This document shows, piece after piece, positions 43,688 through 55,461 of a stretch of DNA of 64,000 bases. Position 1 is the stretch's first letter, and each line of letters starts with the position of its first letter. The position numbers and the translations under genes were made by a program. The stretch is from Synaphobranchus kaupii (lineage: Eukaryota > Chordata > Actinopteri > Anguilliformes > Synaphobranchidae): contig CM056391.1 in the NCBI GenBank assembly GCA_029718625.1, positions 906,162 to 970,161 on the forward strand. Direction: 5' to 3'. The notes under the pieces were generated by a model. That model was not told where the DNA came from. It made no database searches and saw only the letters and a program-made list of their open reading frames with translations.

Positions 43688-46600
43688 AGCTCACTTCCTG
43701 GTTGGGCTGGGAGTGGAAATTGTGCCGTCGCTCACTAGCGCCACTGCGATTGGCTCCAGTATAGGTCTTTCACCATGTAAGTCAATGGCAGCAATGTGGT
43801 CAAAATACTCAGTCAATACATTTTTCCCACAAAAAAATGTTATTGCAATAGGTGCCTTTCCTTCATCTAATGCCTCTGCATGTGCTGATTTTTAAAAAAA
43901 TATTGTGTCGTTTGGACAGGGTATTAACATTTGTTCAGGACCAATCAGAGGGACAGGTTGAGTCGCAGACGCAGTTTGTACAAACTGGTGGCGAAAAATG
44001 CATCCGGAGCTTCAATTCGGTTTTTACGAGGCCGTGGGAAGGCAATGTGTGACGTCACAGTGACTTTGTCCATATTTTTATACAGTCTGGTTTCACCTTG
44101 TGGGGTTTTCCATTGTCGCAACTAAAATTGAATAAGAAAGAAATTGAACACATTGCCCAACATTTTGAAGGATTGCCAGTTTTTATCAAGGATTATTCAC
44201 AAACACCAGCTTAATCTTTATGTACTCATCTATGCAGGGTTGGTTTTATGCAGTTCACATTTTAACACAAAGAAAATATATCTGCACACTGTTGCAAAAT
44301 GTTATATTCCACTTTATTCAACTAAGCTTTCGGTCAAACGACCTTTATCAGAGCATCATGCAATTCAATTCACAAAGCTTGACAATGGTAATTATCAATA
44401 AAACCTGACAATGAGGTCAGCTTACATTAAGCAATGTTGCTTACGAAAATCCACAGTAACATCTTCCAGTGTAACATTAACTCTAACAGAGCACATCAAC
44501 GTTGAGTATATTTTATCCCTACGGGACTCGTATAAACTCTGTTTGTACTTTTAAAATTGTTCTTTTTGCCCTGCTAAAGTAATGACCTAAAGTAAAGTAT
44601 GAAAGATATCATTAACATGTATTATAATAATTATGTAATACATATCTGTTTTCTGCATCCCCTGTTTTGGAGATCACCACGGTTACAACTTTGTTGACAC
44701 TCTTCCTTTGCACCATGATGATAAGTCTTTGTATTTGCAGGTGAGTTTGTTATCATGGGTTCTTTTTTGTGTTCACGTTACAATTCCCTGTTAAAAAGGG
44801 ATTTAATTGAAATGACTTTAGCTTTTGTTTCTGTCTGTGCACATGCATATTCAATACTCAACACATCCCAAGCCTATGCTCACATGTTTAAGCCTTGTAT
44901 TCTGCTTACTTATTAGCACCTGTGAAACAGGTAGCCTGGGTCAAATATACCCAGGACATTATTGGGATTTTAAAGCAATACAGAATTTTAAAAAAAATAA
45001 AAATACAATACATATTACCTTTATCTCAAATCCAAACAATATATATGATTAGTGGTTTCCATGTACCTCTGCTAGATCACATTTCACAATGAAAGTGTCA
45101 TTCATTTTAAAAAGAATCCACTATAATGAAGGCATGGGGGCATAAATCATGTTTATCTGTGAAAAATTAAAATGAAAAAAGGTTTGCATGCAGTATATTA
45201 TTCATATGTTGTCATTTTGAACTGACATTCTCAATTATATTCATCTTTATCTTATAATATTCAAAGAAACCAAATAGGCAATGAGACAAAATGCAAATAT
45301 AGATGAACCACAAATAGAAAAGAAAACAAGAACCAAATTTACACGGGTTTAGTCACCGTTTATGAAATGCATGAAAAGTGTCATCCTCTTTCACTAAAAG
45401 TTTAAAATGGGTAAATTTGACCCAACCCAAACACAAGTGTTAATATCACATATTTTTTCTTTCTGCTGAAAAGCACGAAGCTTTACAGTCAGGAAATTGC
45501 TGAGTGCTTGATTACAATATCAACACAGGACCTCTGAGTGTATCGTTAATACTGATCTCCACTGTTTGTTGCCCTTTGAGTCATGATATACATGAAGACA
45601 TGAGCAACATCTGTATTACTATTACTATTAATATTTATTTTTGTGCCAGTCACCTATCATGTTTAAAAATGAAAAAAAATAAAAAATCTCCTAGCAAAGA
45701 TTTGAACATTTGCAATTTGTCTAGCAGAGGGCAACGGTACATTATCAAGTAAGTAAACTGAAGGTGTTTTTCTAGTCCAGCAGAGGGCAGCAGAGTCAAA
45801 CATTTAAAATGGGGTAAATGGCTGTATTTGATGCTCTGGAACAGGAATCCTCTGGTTCCTCACGTTTCTGAGCATCTGGGCCTCTTCCCTTATTCTTGCA
45901 CACAGAATTCCTGTTGGGACCGTCCTCTATAGTCACGTTCCTGCCCCCTACTGAACAGACAGAGAACATTCAGGCATAGATCTCAAGATCATTTGGGTTT
46001 TAACATGATCGCCCTTCAGCTTGATTAAAAAAGGTGTAATAAAAAACAGTGAAAGGAACGAAAGAAAGTTTGTAAAGATATGAGGGATGAAAATTAAACG
46101 CAAGTTCCACAAGTCCCAGAACCGTAAGGTAAGTATCCTGCACAATTCAGTGGGATCATATTTCTTGGGTGAAGAGAAAAAACGCTAAATATTACAGCCA
46201 GAATTCAGTTTAATCCCACAAACAAGTTGCTAATTACTCTTAATCTGACACTTTTATTGTCTTTTGAAGGATTATTTATCCTCAGGCCACATTATGTCAG
46301 AAATAGCTTTGAACGGCCTGTACATAAATATGATCAATGAGATGAAAGAGAGAAGGAGAGAAAGCTCAGGGGAGAGCAGAAGAGTAAAGATGGATTATGA
46401 CAGTAGAGTCTGTGCTCCATTACTGCACCTTTTTCATTCACGATAGTGAACCTGCTCATATTACCATCTAATTCTAATTAATATCAACTACAGTCTAGAA
46501 ATTTAATCAGCGGTAATATGACAATTTTAAAAAGACTCTTACCTCTTTTATATTGGAAGCACAATACATTATCAGAAAAACAACTTTAACATGAAAAAAA

Positions 46601-47712
46601 TCTACTGAAAATCCAGCAAAACGTACCTATTGTTTCTGCCGGACAACTGTGCTGTAAATCACAACACCTTCTGCCGGAGGCTGGTTAGGAGTCAGAACAG
46701 ATATTGCACACACAATATTTCAGTAAATCAACAATGAACATTATTGAGAGGTACACACACATTTTCCTTTTAAGATTATCTGTGTTTTGGGTGTGAAAAA
46801 TAAAGGAAAAGGTTCAAGTTTAAACGACTGGGGGGTTATTCCACAAAGCAGGATAAGCAAGCTTATAGATAACTCTAAAATAATACAATGAAATAACCTT
46901 ACAAACGTTCTTCAATATGAGCAACTAACAATATGTATGACTAAATCACACTTCTAAACCAGATTCTATTGAATTTTCATTGACTGAAATCTCCCTAATG
47001 TGCCTTATCGTTCTCACAGTTATCTGGATTACTTGATAATCCTGTTTTGTGGAATACCCCCCTGGTGGTTCACCTTTCCTAATGTGTACCAGCTGATACC
47101 TGCATGCTGGCTGTGTACCTGACACTGAAATATGATAAACAATCTTACCTGTGGATTATGCGAGACAATTGAGCTGTACATGACCTCATCTGCAGAGTTT
47201 TCAGATGGCTGGACAGTAAGAGTGAACATGTTTCTGTTACTAACCAGAGTTAGGGGGGGTCACAGTCAATATTGCTTCAGTCAATTCAGTCATGAAATAA
47301 AATATGTTCATTATGTGAAAAATGCTCTATAGAGGATTATGCAATAAATAATTATGTTAAGGCATTGTTCAGTACTGGACCCAAATGCAAGACTCTGAGA
47401 CAGAACTCGATGAAACTCCACCAGGGAGAATATTTATTCGTTTCAGGCAAAAGCAGCAAGCAAGGTGAACTAACAGGGTGAAGGGCTGGATACAGGGGTT
47501 GGCGAACTAAGCGGGGCAGGAGAGGAGACAGAGCGGGTCAGGGTAGGCAGGCTGGGCGGGCTGGACAAGGAACAGAACAAAAACAGGTTACGGGCAATAA
47601 ACAACGTAGCAAACAGAATGGCTGGGAGTGATCTCAAACAGAGCAGAGAAAACGAACTGGCACTGAAACGGTGTGAGAGGGTAAACTAAATAGTGAAGGG
47701 AACAGGTGAAGG

Positions 47713-48463
47713 TGTCACGGTTTGACTATCCTTTATTCCATCTCTGCGTTTATGGTTCTCTGCAGCCGTGAGCTGGCGTTCCGGTTTCTTTTTTGCCGTC
47801 CGCTCCGTGTTTTCCCGTCTTCCGCTCATTACCTGGCGCACCTGTTCCTGGTTTCCTGTGTGCTATTTAAGCACGCTGTTTCCGCCTTTCTGTGCTTGTG
47901 TGTCTTTGTTGCCACGTTCACCAAGCCAGGTAAAAGGTATAGCCGGAAGACTGGATTATTGTCTTTGACAATCATTCAGGAACTTCCTAGAGTTTAGGTT
48001 AGATTCCTCTTTACTCTAGTTTCGGTTCCTTTTCTTTTGTGCTCTAGTTATTCGCCTCTTTGTTTTGCCTCTGACGTTTATCAGAGCTAGAGGTTTGCTA
48101 CCGGCTTATTTTTTCTCGTGCTGCTTATTTCTGCGAGTTCGCCCATTCAGTGGGTTGTTTTATTTTGGCTCACGCCGGGATTATCTCCCTTTATTTTTGG
48201 ATCTGCTCGTTATTTGCGCCCAGAGCTATTGGGTTTGATTTGTTTTCGGTACTTTACGAGATTATTTTCTCTCTGTTAAATCTCTCTACTCGAGTTTACG
48301 AGTATCGTCTTGTTTTTATAAAGGACGTTTCATTTTGTTAGTTTGTTCGGGAGTTTTTGTCCCGCCTTTATTTTTTCTTCTGTAGTAATTATTCACTTTG
48401 CGTGGGTAATCTTTCGAATCCTTTTCTGGTCGCGTCTGATCCTCCTACCCGACCCCCCTGACA
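47713..48463. mobile_element. Solo LTR, copy B
   Basis: Same element and GAAGG target duplication as 5299-6053, with several small indels. It was inserted before the segmental duplication. Confidence 0.85.
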
Positions 48464-50416
48464 GAAGGGACTGATTGAATAACTTAAAGGAGTGAGGAAT
48501 GTGAGTAAGAGGGAGAGTGATAGGCTAACCAATGAAGGGGGGAAACAAGGAACTAAACGAGGACCACGCCCAGCCTGCAACGAACACAGAAATGAGACGA
48601 ACAGGGTGAATTGAAAGACATGACATGAAACATAAGGAATGGGAAAACAGAAGAAACGAAAGGGAGGTGGATTGGAGGGAAACGGCAGATGTTACAGATT
48701 CAGTTTAGTTGAATTTGATTCTGAAATGATGAAATTGTGGGTATTTCAAGATATTAATAATGAATTTAATGTCAATTAATTTCCTGAATTGACTGAACAG
48801 AACGTTGAATTCACCCCGACCCTGCAGCCAACTGCTTAGAGAGCAGGAGAGAAATGCATTAAAGTAACTCACGAGGGAATGTTCTGGAACAATATGAATG
48901 CCTATTTTCACAGTGGTTTAAGAGCAGGATGATATTTCATCTTTTAGCACCTCTGACTCTATCTGCACTGTAGTGACCCACTGCTGTTCAAAGACTTCCT
49001 GCCCTGAGTTTATATAACGCCACATTACCATCATTTAACAGATGCTCTTTTCCAGAGCGATGAGTGGAGGACATTCATGTTCCTCTCAGGAATACAAAAA
49101 TGTGGTGTCACTACAAAGGCACAGAGGCCCATTTATAATCACTTATAATCATTTACAATCCAATTTATAATCATTTATAATCAAGTGTAATATTTACCTA
49201 ACAAACAACAATTTGTATTGTAAAAAAAAGAATGTAGCCTACAAATAGACAGATAACATATCTTAGACAATTATATCTATGACATCATTCCAAAAGGAAA
49301 CCGAAGGAAGGAAAGGTAAAAAATAACAGATCTCTAAAGAGGCTCAGGAGCCCAAGTGACCTGTAGGAAGTAAGAGATGAGACTGAACATTAACAGTGTG
49401 ATTCTCTGCAGTCCCTCTATAAACTCTGTGTGAGAAATCCAACGGCTAACCAACCTGTGATTGAGGTGGGCTTTCTCTGTGTGACTGCGTCTTGTGGACC
49501 ACCGTGCTGTACGTCACGTCTTCTTCTGAGCTGCGAGACCCCCTGCCACCTGGGAAATTCTTGTGATTCAGTCTACTGTGATTCAGTGTACTGTGATTCA
49601 GTGTACTGTGATTCACTGATGCTGCAATGAATGATCATACTGTATATACAGCATCCAAACACCCAACATACTTCATGCGGGGTACTCACTGTGTCTCTTC
49701 CACAGCCTCCATGTAACCATGGCAACAGCCACCGCCAGCAACAGTATCCCTAATGCCATCAGGACGATTTTGAGGTCTGATGCACTGAAGAGCAGCAACA
49801 GGGTACATGAGATTTAGACACGGCAGGACGCTTTTCTGTCATATCACTGCATGACTGGATGACAGTATTACTCCTATTGCAGTTTTTTATGATTGCTTTG
49901 ACTCATTTTGCAGAGCAGAATTTCAATGTACAAAATGCAAAGTGCCAAACTGACTTTCAAAATTCATACTCTAAGACACCACATCCTATGCTGACATACA
50001 AAGTGTAAAACTGTTAACGCAAAGTGCTAAACTGACTTGCAGAATTCTTACCTTAACACACTACATCCTATGCTGACATACAAAGTGCTCCATTCTCAGA
50101 ATACAGCCACCTAATATTACAGCAATGTTCAAATGTTTATTACTACAAATGCAGATCACTAAATCAATTAAACAGGTGTTTGTAGTCATGTCTCAGTACT
50201 TCCAACACCCTTGCCCTGGTGAGTAGCATTGCAACACAATTGATAATCTCTTCACCACTACATAAAAGGCTGCTTAGAAACCTGAATGGCAGTTTCTGAC
50301 AATATGGAGCAGGTCAGTGAGGTTGAGGTTGGTAACGAAGGACAGGGTCATGGTCATGGTCATGGTCGTGGACCATGTACAGTAAATATACAGTATTTAA
50401 GTAATAGGTACTGTAC

Positions 50417-51112
50417 ATGCCCAGTTTGCCTAGACCCGGCCCTGAGACCATTGGGCAGGCCCACACACATCCATCCCTGATTGGTCAGCCTGACCCTCTG
50501 CTGGGGGCATACAACTCCGTGCGCCTCATACATTTTCTGGATGGGCTGTACAACCGTCTAGTACAGCCAAATGCTCAGATGGTGCTCATCATTGTCTGGG
50601 ACAATGTAAACTTCCATCGTGCATTGGCTGTGCAAGACTGGTTTACAGCCCATGCAGAGTTCCGATTCCAATTCCTTCCACCTTACTCCCACTTTCTGAA
50701 GCCCATCAAGGAGTTTTTCTCGGCCTGGAGGTGGAAGGTATACGACAGGTGTCCATATGAGCAGGAAACGCTCCTTCAGGCCATGGATGAGGCATGCGAT
50801 GACATTACAGCCCAGCAGTGTCAGGGGTGGATAAGGCACTCTAAAAGATTTTACCAGCGCTGTCTTGCCAACGAAGACATCAGATGCGACCTCAACAAAT
50901 ACGACCTCGTAAAAAACTGTAAAAGAAATACAGCAACAGATTCTAGCCGACAACGGAATCTTCCAAAACATCCACACAATCAGCCTAACAACAATTGGGC
51001 GAATTTTGAAAAAGCACCAAATCACATTGAAACAATTTACTTGGTGCCTTTACAAAGGAATGAAGATAGGGTGAAGACTTTGAGGGTGGAATATGTTCAG
51101 GTGTGTGTATAG
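50417..51112 (+). pseudogene. IS630-like transposase fragments, copy B
   Basis: Same arrangement as 8284-9048 (DDE-domain part followed by N-terminal-type part). The motif is YSHFLKPIKEFF here, against YSPFLNPIKEFF in copy A, so the family's SPFLNPI block is mutated. Confidence 0.75.
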
Positions 51113-51352
51113 CAATGTTGCAATACTACAGTAGCGAATACTTTGGCGACCCATCCTCTATAAATGTGTCGACTGATTAACATTATGCCCTAGACATCAC
51201 ATTAGGATTATGTACGTATGTGTGTGGGCCTGCCCATTGGTCTCAGGGCCGGATCTAGGAAAACTATAGGCATGTGCCTTGGGTCCAATTTCGCCAGGGG
51301 GTCCATTCTATTCTCCAGGGGGTCTATTCACAAGTTGAGGCTCATGACCCTC

Positions 51353-51740
51353 TGCTGGGGGCATACAACTCCGTGCGCCTCATACATTTTCTGGATGGGC
51401 TGTACAACCGTCTCGTACAGCCAAATGCTCAGATGGTGTTCATCATTGTCTGGGACAATGTAAACTTCCATCGTGCATTGGCTATTCGAGACTGGTTTAC
51501 AGCCCATCCAGAGTTCTGATCACAATTCCGTCCACCTTACTCCCCGTTTCTGAACCCCATCGAGGAGTTTTTCCATATGAGCAGGAAAGGCTCCTTCAGG
51601 CCAAGGATGAGGCATGTGATGACATTACAACCCAGCAGTGTCAGGGTTGGATAAGGCACTCTAAAAGATTTTACCAGTGCTGTCTTGCCAATGAAGACAT
51701 CAGATGCGGCGTCGACAAAATTCTGTGGCCAAATGCAGCA
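51353..51740 (+). pseudogene. Second transposase C-terminal fragment, copy B
   Basis: Counterpart of 9229-9610, with the same stop after the HPEF segment and the same internal deletion. Confidence 0.65.
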
Positions 51741-51935
51741 CATTGAAACTCTGTTGTGCAAAATTAGTCAAAGCAATCGTAAAAAACTGTAATAATGCCA
51801 ACCATATCCCAGCATGCATATAGGCCATGTAGTGCTTGTAATGCTGAAATATGAGTTACCATGGGTGCAGGAGGAGAGCTCATTGACTTTGAAATGATTA
51901 TTGGGGCAAATGTCTCAGGAAAAACAGCCACTTTA

Positions 51936-52566
51936 CAGTTTTTTTCTGAATGCTTAAACACTAACCAATTAATCATTAACACTTGTGGCCAATGCATTTA
52001 CCAAGTGTGCCAAACTGAATGCACGTTCTCTGCTTTACACTCAGTTTGTAATTTTATAACACACTTTTTGCAAAACTATAAACACAACTAACTTACACTC
52101 AGTTTGCAATTTAATAACACACTTCTAGCAAAACTGTAAACATTGGTCTCTACATTGCTACACTATTTTGCCAATTGCCTTTCCACATTGAGACATGTGA
52201 AAACACTTTTAGATAATGAGTTCACTTACAAATCAGAGCTTGAGCACTATAAATAGGCCACAGGTAAACATTTGGTTTGGACAACAATGGAGGCCAATAT
52301 TGGACAGAGAGTAAGAGGGGTGAGAACTAGACGAGGAGGAGGAGGAGGATGAGGATGAGGAGGTGAAGAAGTAAGAGGAGGAGGAGTATGGGCCTGTATT
52401 TACACAAAAACACAATTTTTTAAAAGAGTTTGAAGAATTGTTTGCTTTTGCAAGAGATGCATAATGTTTTGCTGGTTTGGTGTAAGGTTTTGTGGTTAGT
52501 GTGTAGAGTTTTGCAAAAAATAACCTATAGTTTCGAAGATGGTGCCTAAGCAATCAGAAAAAACTA
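51936..52566 (+). mobile_element. Non-autonomous IS630-like element, copy B
   Basis: Counterpart of 9805-10409. It has a fuller left end (CAGTTTTTTTCTGAATGCTT), and the right end is mutated from CTG to CTA. Confidence 0.65.
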
Positions 52567-52975
52567 TAATAAAAATGAATGGTGGTCCAACAACCTATTA
52601 TAAGTACTTTGTTGTTTTTGTTGTTATTGTTATACTAAATAGACACTCGGGTGAATAGTTAGCAGCCTTTTTCATTATGAATACCTTACCTTTTATTGTA
52701 AGTAGCTGTTCCTGCAAAAGATGAGAGATGTGTTGCGACTGATGTCTGCTTTGAGGTTGAACGCTTGTTGGCTGTTGCTGGTGTGGTTGCTGAGCTAACC
52801 GGAAGGGAGGTGCAGAGTGTGGTAGAAGCTGAAGATGGGGTTGCTATGAAGAGTCAGTGGAGATAAATTCATTATGTTTCTTGCATTTAAAATGCTGATG
52901 GTCAACCCAGGCATGAAAACAACATATTTTAAACAATGAAAGCTTCAATGATGTTGTTCTCCATATTATATTGTG

Positions 52976-52978
52976 TTT

Positions 52979-53040
<62 letters not shown>
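52976..53040. repeat. (GT)n microsatellite in B1 intron
   Basis: A longer form of the repeat at 10809-10850. Confidence 0.9.
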
Positions 53041-53041
<1 letters not shown>

Positions 53042-54204
53042 GTAATGCTGTTGTAATGCTGTTGTAATGGTAAAGGAGAACAGAACTCCCAGCATGCGTC
53101 TACAAGCCAGTGGCTCCCTACAGTTTGCACAATACTATAAGACTGCTTGCAGCAGTCGGTGAAAAGCATTTCACAACATGTCATTTACACCACTGTTTTT
53201 CAACCCTCACTGGGGAAACAGTGACAGTAAATACCGTTTAAAATATTATGATAGAATGCATTCTTATACAGGTTTGTTTAATTAGAGTTCCTTACGTGTG
53301 GTGACTGTGGTAGTTGTAGTTTTCTGAGTGACGGTGATGTGAACAGGGATCTGTAGTTTTCCAGCAGCACACCAATACCAGCCTGTGTCCTCCCTGTTCA
53401 GCTCCCTCACCGTCACATTGAAGACTTTTTCAGAGCTGGCGTCTTTGATTTCTGTTCTTCCAGATTTACCAGAACTTGCTTCCACACAGGTGTCCCCAGC
53501 CCTGCACCAGCTCTTCCTGTCGTTCGGTTCATTATAGTGACACTGCACACTGACATGGCCCCCTTCCACACCGGTCACCTCCTGTTGGTAAACCGAGAGG
53601 CCAGGAGTACCTGAACACCACAGAAAGAAAAAAAAAAACATGAAAATGATTTTCATACTCTCATGGATACTGTGAGGAGTTGGATAGCAAGAAAACTGCA
53701 AGTACCATTGAGCACCACAATGTCATTCTTTATGTAGAGTCAAAAAGAACCAATGGTTTTGCAGATTAACAATGACAAGAAAAACTCAATGTTGCTAGGA
53801 CAACTGCTAGAATCACTAATTTACCCAGAGTGCAACAGTTTACAGTAGAAAGTACTGCGCAGCGTATGGTTGGAAATCACGGGGAGAAGTGAAGTTGCCG
53901 TCATTAAGAGGTTGGGAAGCAGTTCTCACTGAGTGCAGTGTGTGCTGCAGCCATCTTACCATCAGTGACTGACAGGTACAGATATGATCCCTCGTCTAGA
54001 ATCCAATAATCCTTGATCTCTACAGCACACCAGTAATATCCAGAGTGCTCCGTCTTCATGGTAACAGTGAAGATGTGATGGGTGGGGTCATCAGTGATCG
54101 ACGTTTCTCCTTCAACTTTTGGAGAGTCAGTGCGCACTACAATAGAACATGTACTCCAGTGTCTACCATGACACCAGTATTTCACATAATGTTCATATTT
54201 TCTA

Positions 54205-54713
54205 AAGAGAGTTGAAAGAGAGAAGGACAGCAACTCAGTCTATTGTTTTTTTTTGGGGCACGGACGCGTTTCGGCTTACCGCCTTCGTCATCGTGCATAA
54301 ACAACAAGGACAGGTATAGGGCTTATATAACATGACGTGAGTCTGCGTGTCAGTATTGTTGCAGAATAGCAAACAATGAAAAACACAAAAAGCAAATATA
54401 ATGTGAACACCGATCAAAGCAAAACCTATAAAAGGTTGAACAATTTGAGGGACTACTTGGTCAAGGCGGACATTTCAAAAAGTCCGACTCACTTCCTTTC
54501 CAATGTTCCCCAAGGTAATTTCCCTTGCCATAATTGTATCAGTTGCAACGCCATGATTAAAGGTGACACTTTCTACCATCCCCACTCAGGGGCCAAATTA
54601 ATAGTAAGAGGAACCATTACATGTACTACGAAATTATGTGTTTACATTCTGAAATGTCTGTGGTCTTTTTTATGTGGGAAAATGCAAGAGAGAGTTTATG
54701 AGAGAGTTTTGAT
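54205..54713 (+). mobile_element. Penelope fragment joined to the broken Ig exon of B1
   Basis: The left part (54205-54420) matches the inverted left arm of the copy A element, with an internal deletion after GACGTGAGT. The right part (54421-54713) is forward-strand linker sequence (FPCHNCISCNAMIKGD) and the start of the GIY-YIG domain (TCTTKLCVYILKCLW), cut off before the catalytic blocks. It is a separate, truncated insertion from that in copy A and sits at a different place. Confidence 0.8.
54258..54296 (-). ncRNA. Hammerhead motif with mutated core (copy B Penelope)
   Basis: Same layout as at 16906-16944, but the core heptamer reads ATGACGA instead of CTGACGA; the changed base pairs with 54291. 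That cytosine (C3) is essential for hammerhead catalysis, so this copy is predicted inactive. Stems I and II are intact. Confidence 0.7.
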
Positions 54714-54871
54714 CAATGTGATGTTGCAATAATGCATATAATTACAGGTATCTGTGTAAAGATAGATTGGATGTGCAATGGTAGCGGATTTGCTTGTGTT
54801 TACAAACAGGAGCCAACTTCATGGTGCAAATGCAACAATATCATTCACATACGTTTGTTTTGATTATTTAG
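54714..54871. repeat. Short extra copy of 56062-56218 at the rearrangement junction
   Basis: About 157 bases, from CAATGTGATGTTGCAATAAT to TGATTATTTAG, match 56062-56218 (and 21380-21536) in the same orientation. It lies between the Penelope fragment and the resumption of copy A similarity at 16411, like a templated insertion at a repaired break. Confidence 0.8.
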
Positions 54872-55202
54872 TTCATGATACAATAAATACGTCATATTTT
54901 AAATGAGTCCTTTATCTATTTTACAAATTAGCAAGGCAAAGCTTTGTCATGTAAAGGAAATACTTTATTATTATTGTTTTTGTAACAATTTTTTTAAACA
55001 CTTTTCGTTGTAACCCATTGGGAATTACATATAATCGTGTAGATGACATTTAGCCTACCATTTGTAACCTATAGCCTATAATGTGTGTGCCTATTACACA
55101 ATTAGCCCACAAATAGCACAGCTGATGAATACATCGTTAAAGAGTGTTAGTTTGAAATCATATACATACGTACATATCATTATCATGGTTCATAATCATC
55201 GT

Positions 55203-55234
<32 letters not shown>

Positions 55235-55461
55235 GGCGTAAGATCCGTGGTGATGTGGTAATTTAAGGTACAGATATTCAGACGTTATAAGCTGAAAACT
55301 GGAACGATTCTGGTGAGACCAGTTTTACGGCGACTCTACGTGCAATAAAAAAAGGTTGAAAAACATCATACTGATTCTGTGGACGGGATCCAGAGCTTTT
55401 AAACAACAAACGATCTTTGGCTACCGCAATACCAATGCGGTCATCATAGGGCTCGCTGGTG
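54872..55461. other. Intergenic; contains the empty site of the copy A Penelope element
   Basis: Matches 16411-16860 followed directly by 20610-20750. The phrase AACGATTCTGGTGAG occurs once near 55302-55316, without insertion. No gene is seen. Confidence 0.75.

Larger units (their letters stand above)
49880..51789 (+). mobile_element. IS630-like transposon, copy B
   Basis: Counterpart of 7437-9658, but with only about two of the internal tandem units. It keeps a segment near 50160-50370 lost in copy A, with a frame MEQVSEVEVGNEGQGHGHGH that looks like the transposase N-terminus. The left TA flank is changed to TG. Confidence 0.8.
46627..54204 (-). pseudogene. CD300/pIgR-like inhibitory receptor B1, 5' end destroyed
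   Basis: Exons equivalent to A1 are present: 53960-54204 Ig V1 (truncated), 53296-53610 Ig V2, 52690-52843 stalk, 49690-49784 membrane, 49455-49549, 47149-47208 and 46627-46680 tail. The three tyrosine motifs and all splice sites remain. The V1 exon is cut at its middle (reading begins at KYEHYVKYW), so the B-strand Cys, the exon acceptor and the signal-peptide exon are gone; a Penelope fragment abuts directly. V1 also lacks five residues before the F strand (MKTEHSGYYW). On its own it cannot make a surface receptor. Its downstream exons could still be used by read-through splicing from B2. Confidence 0.8.
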
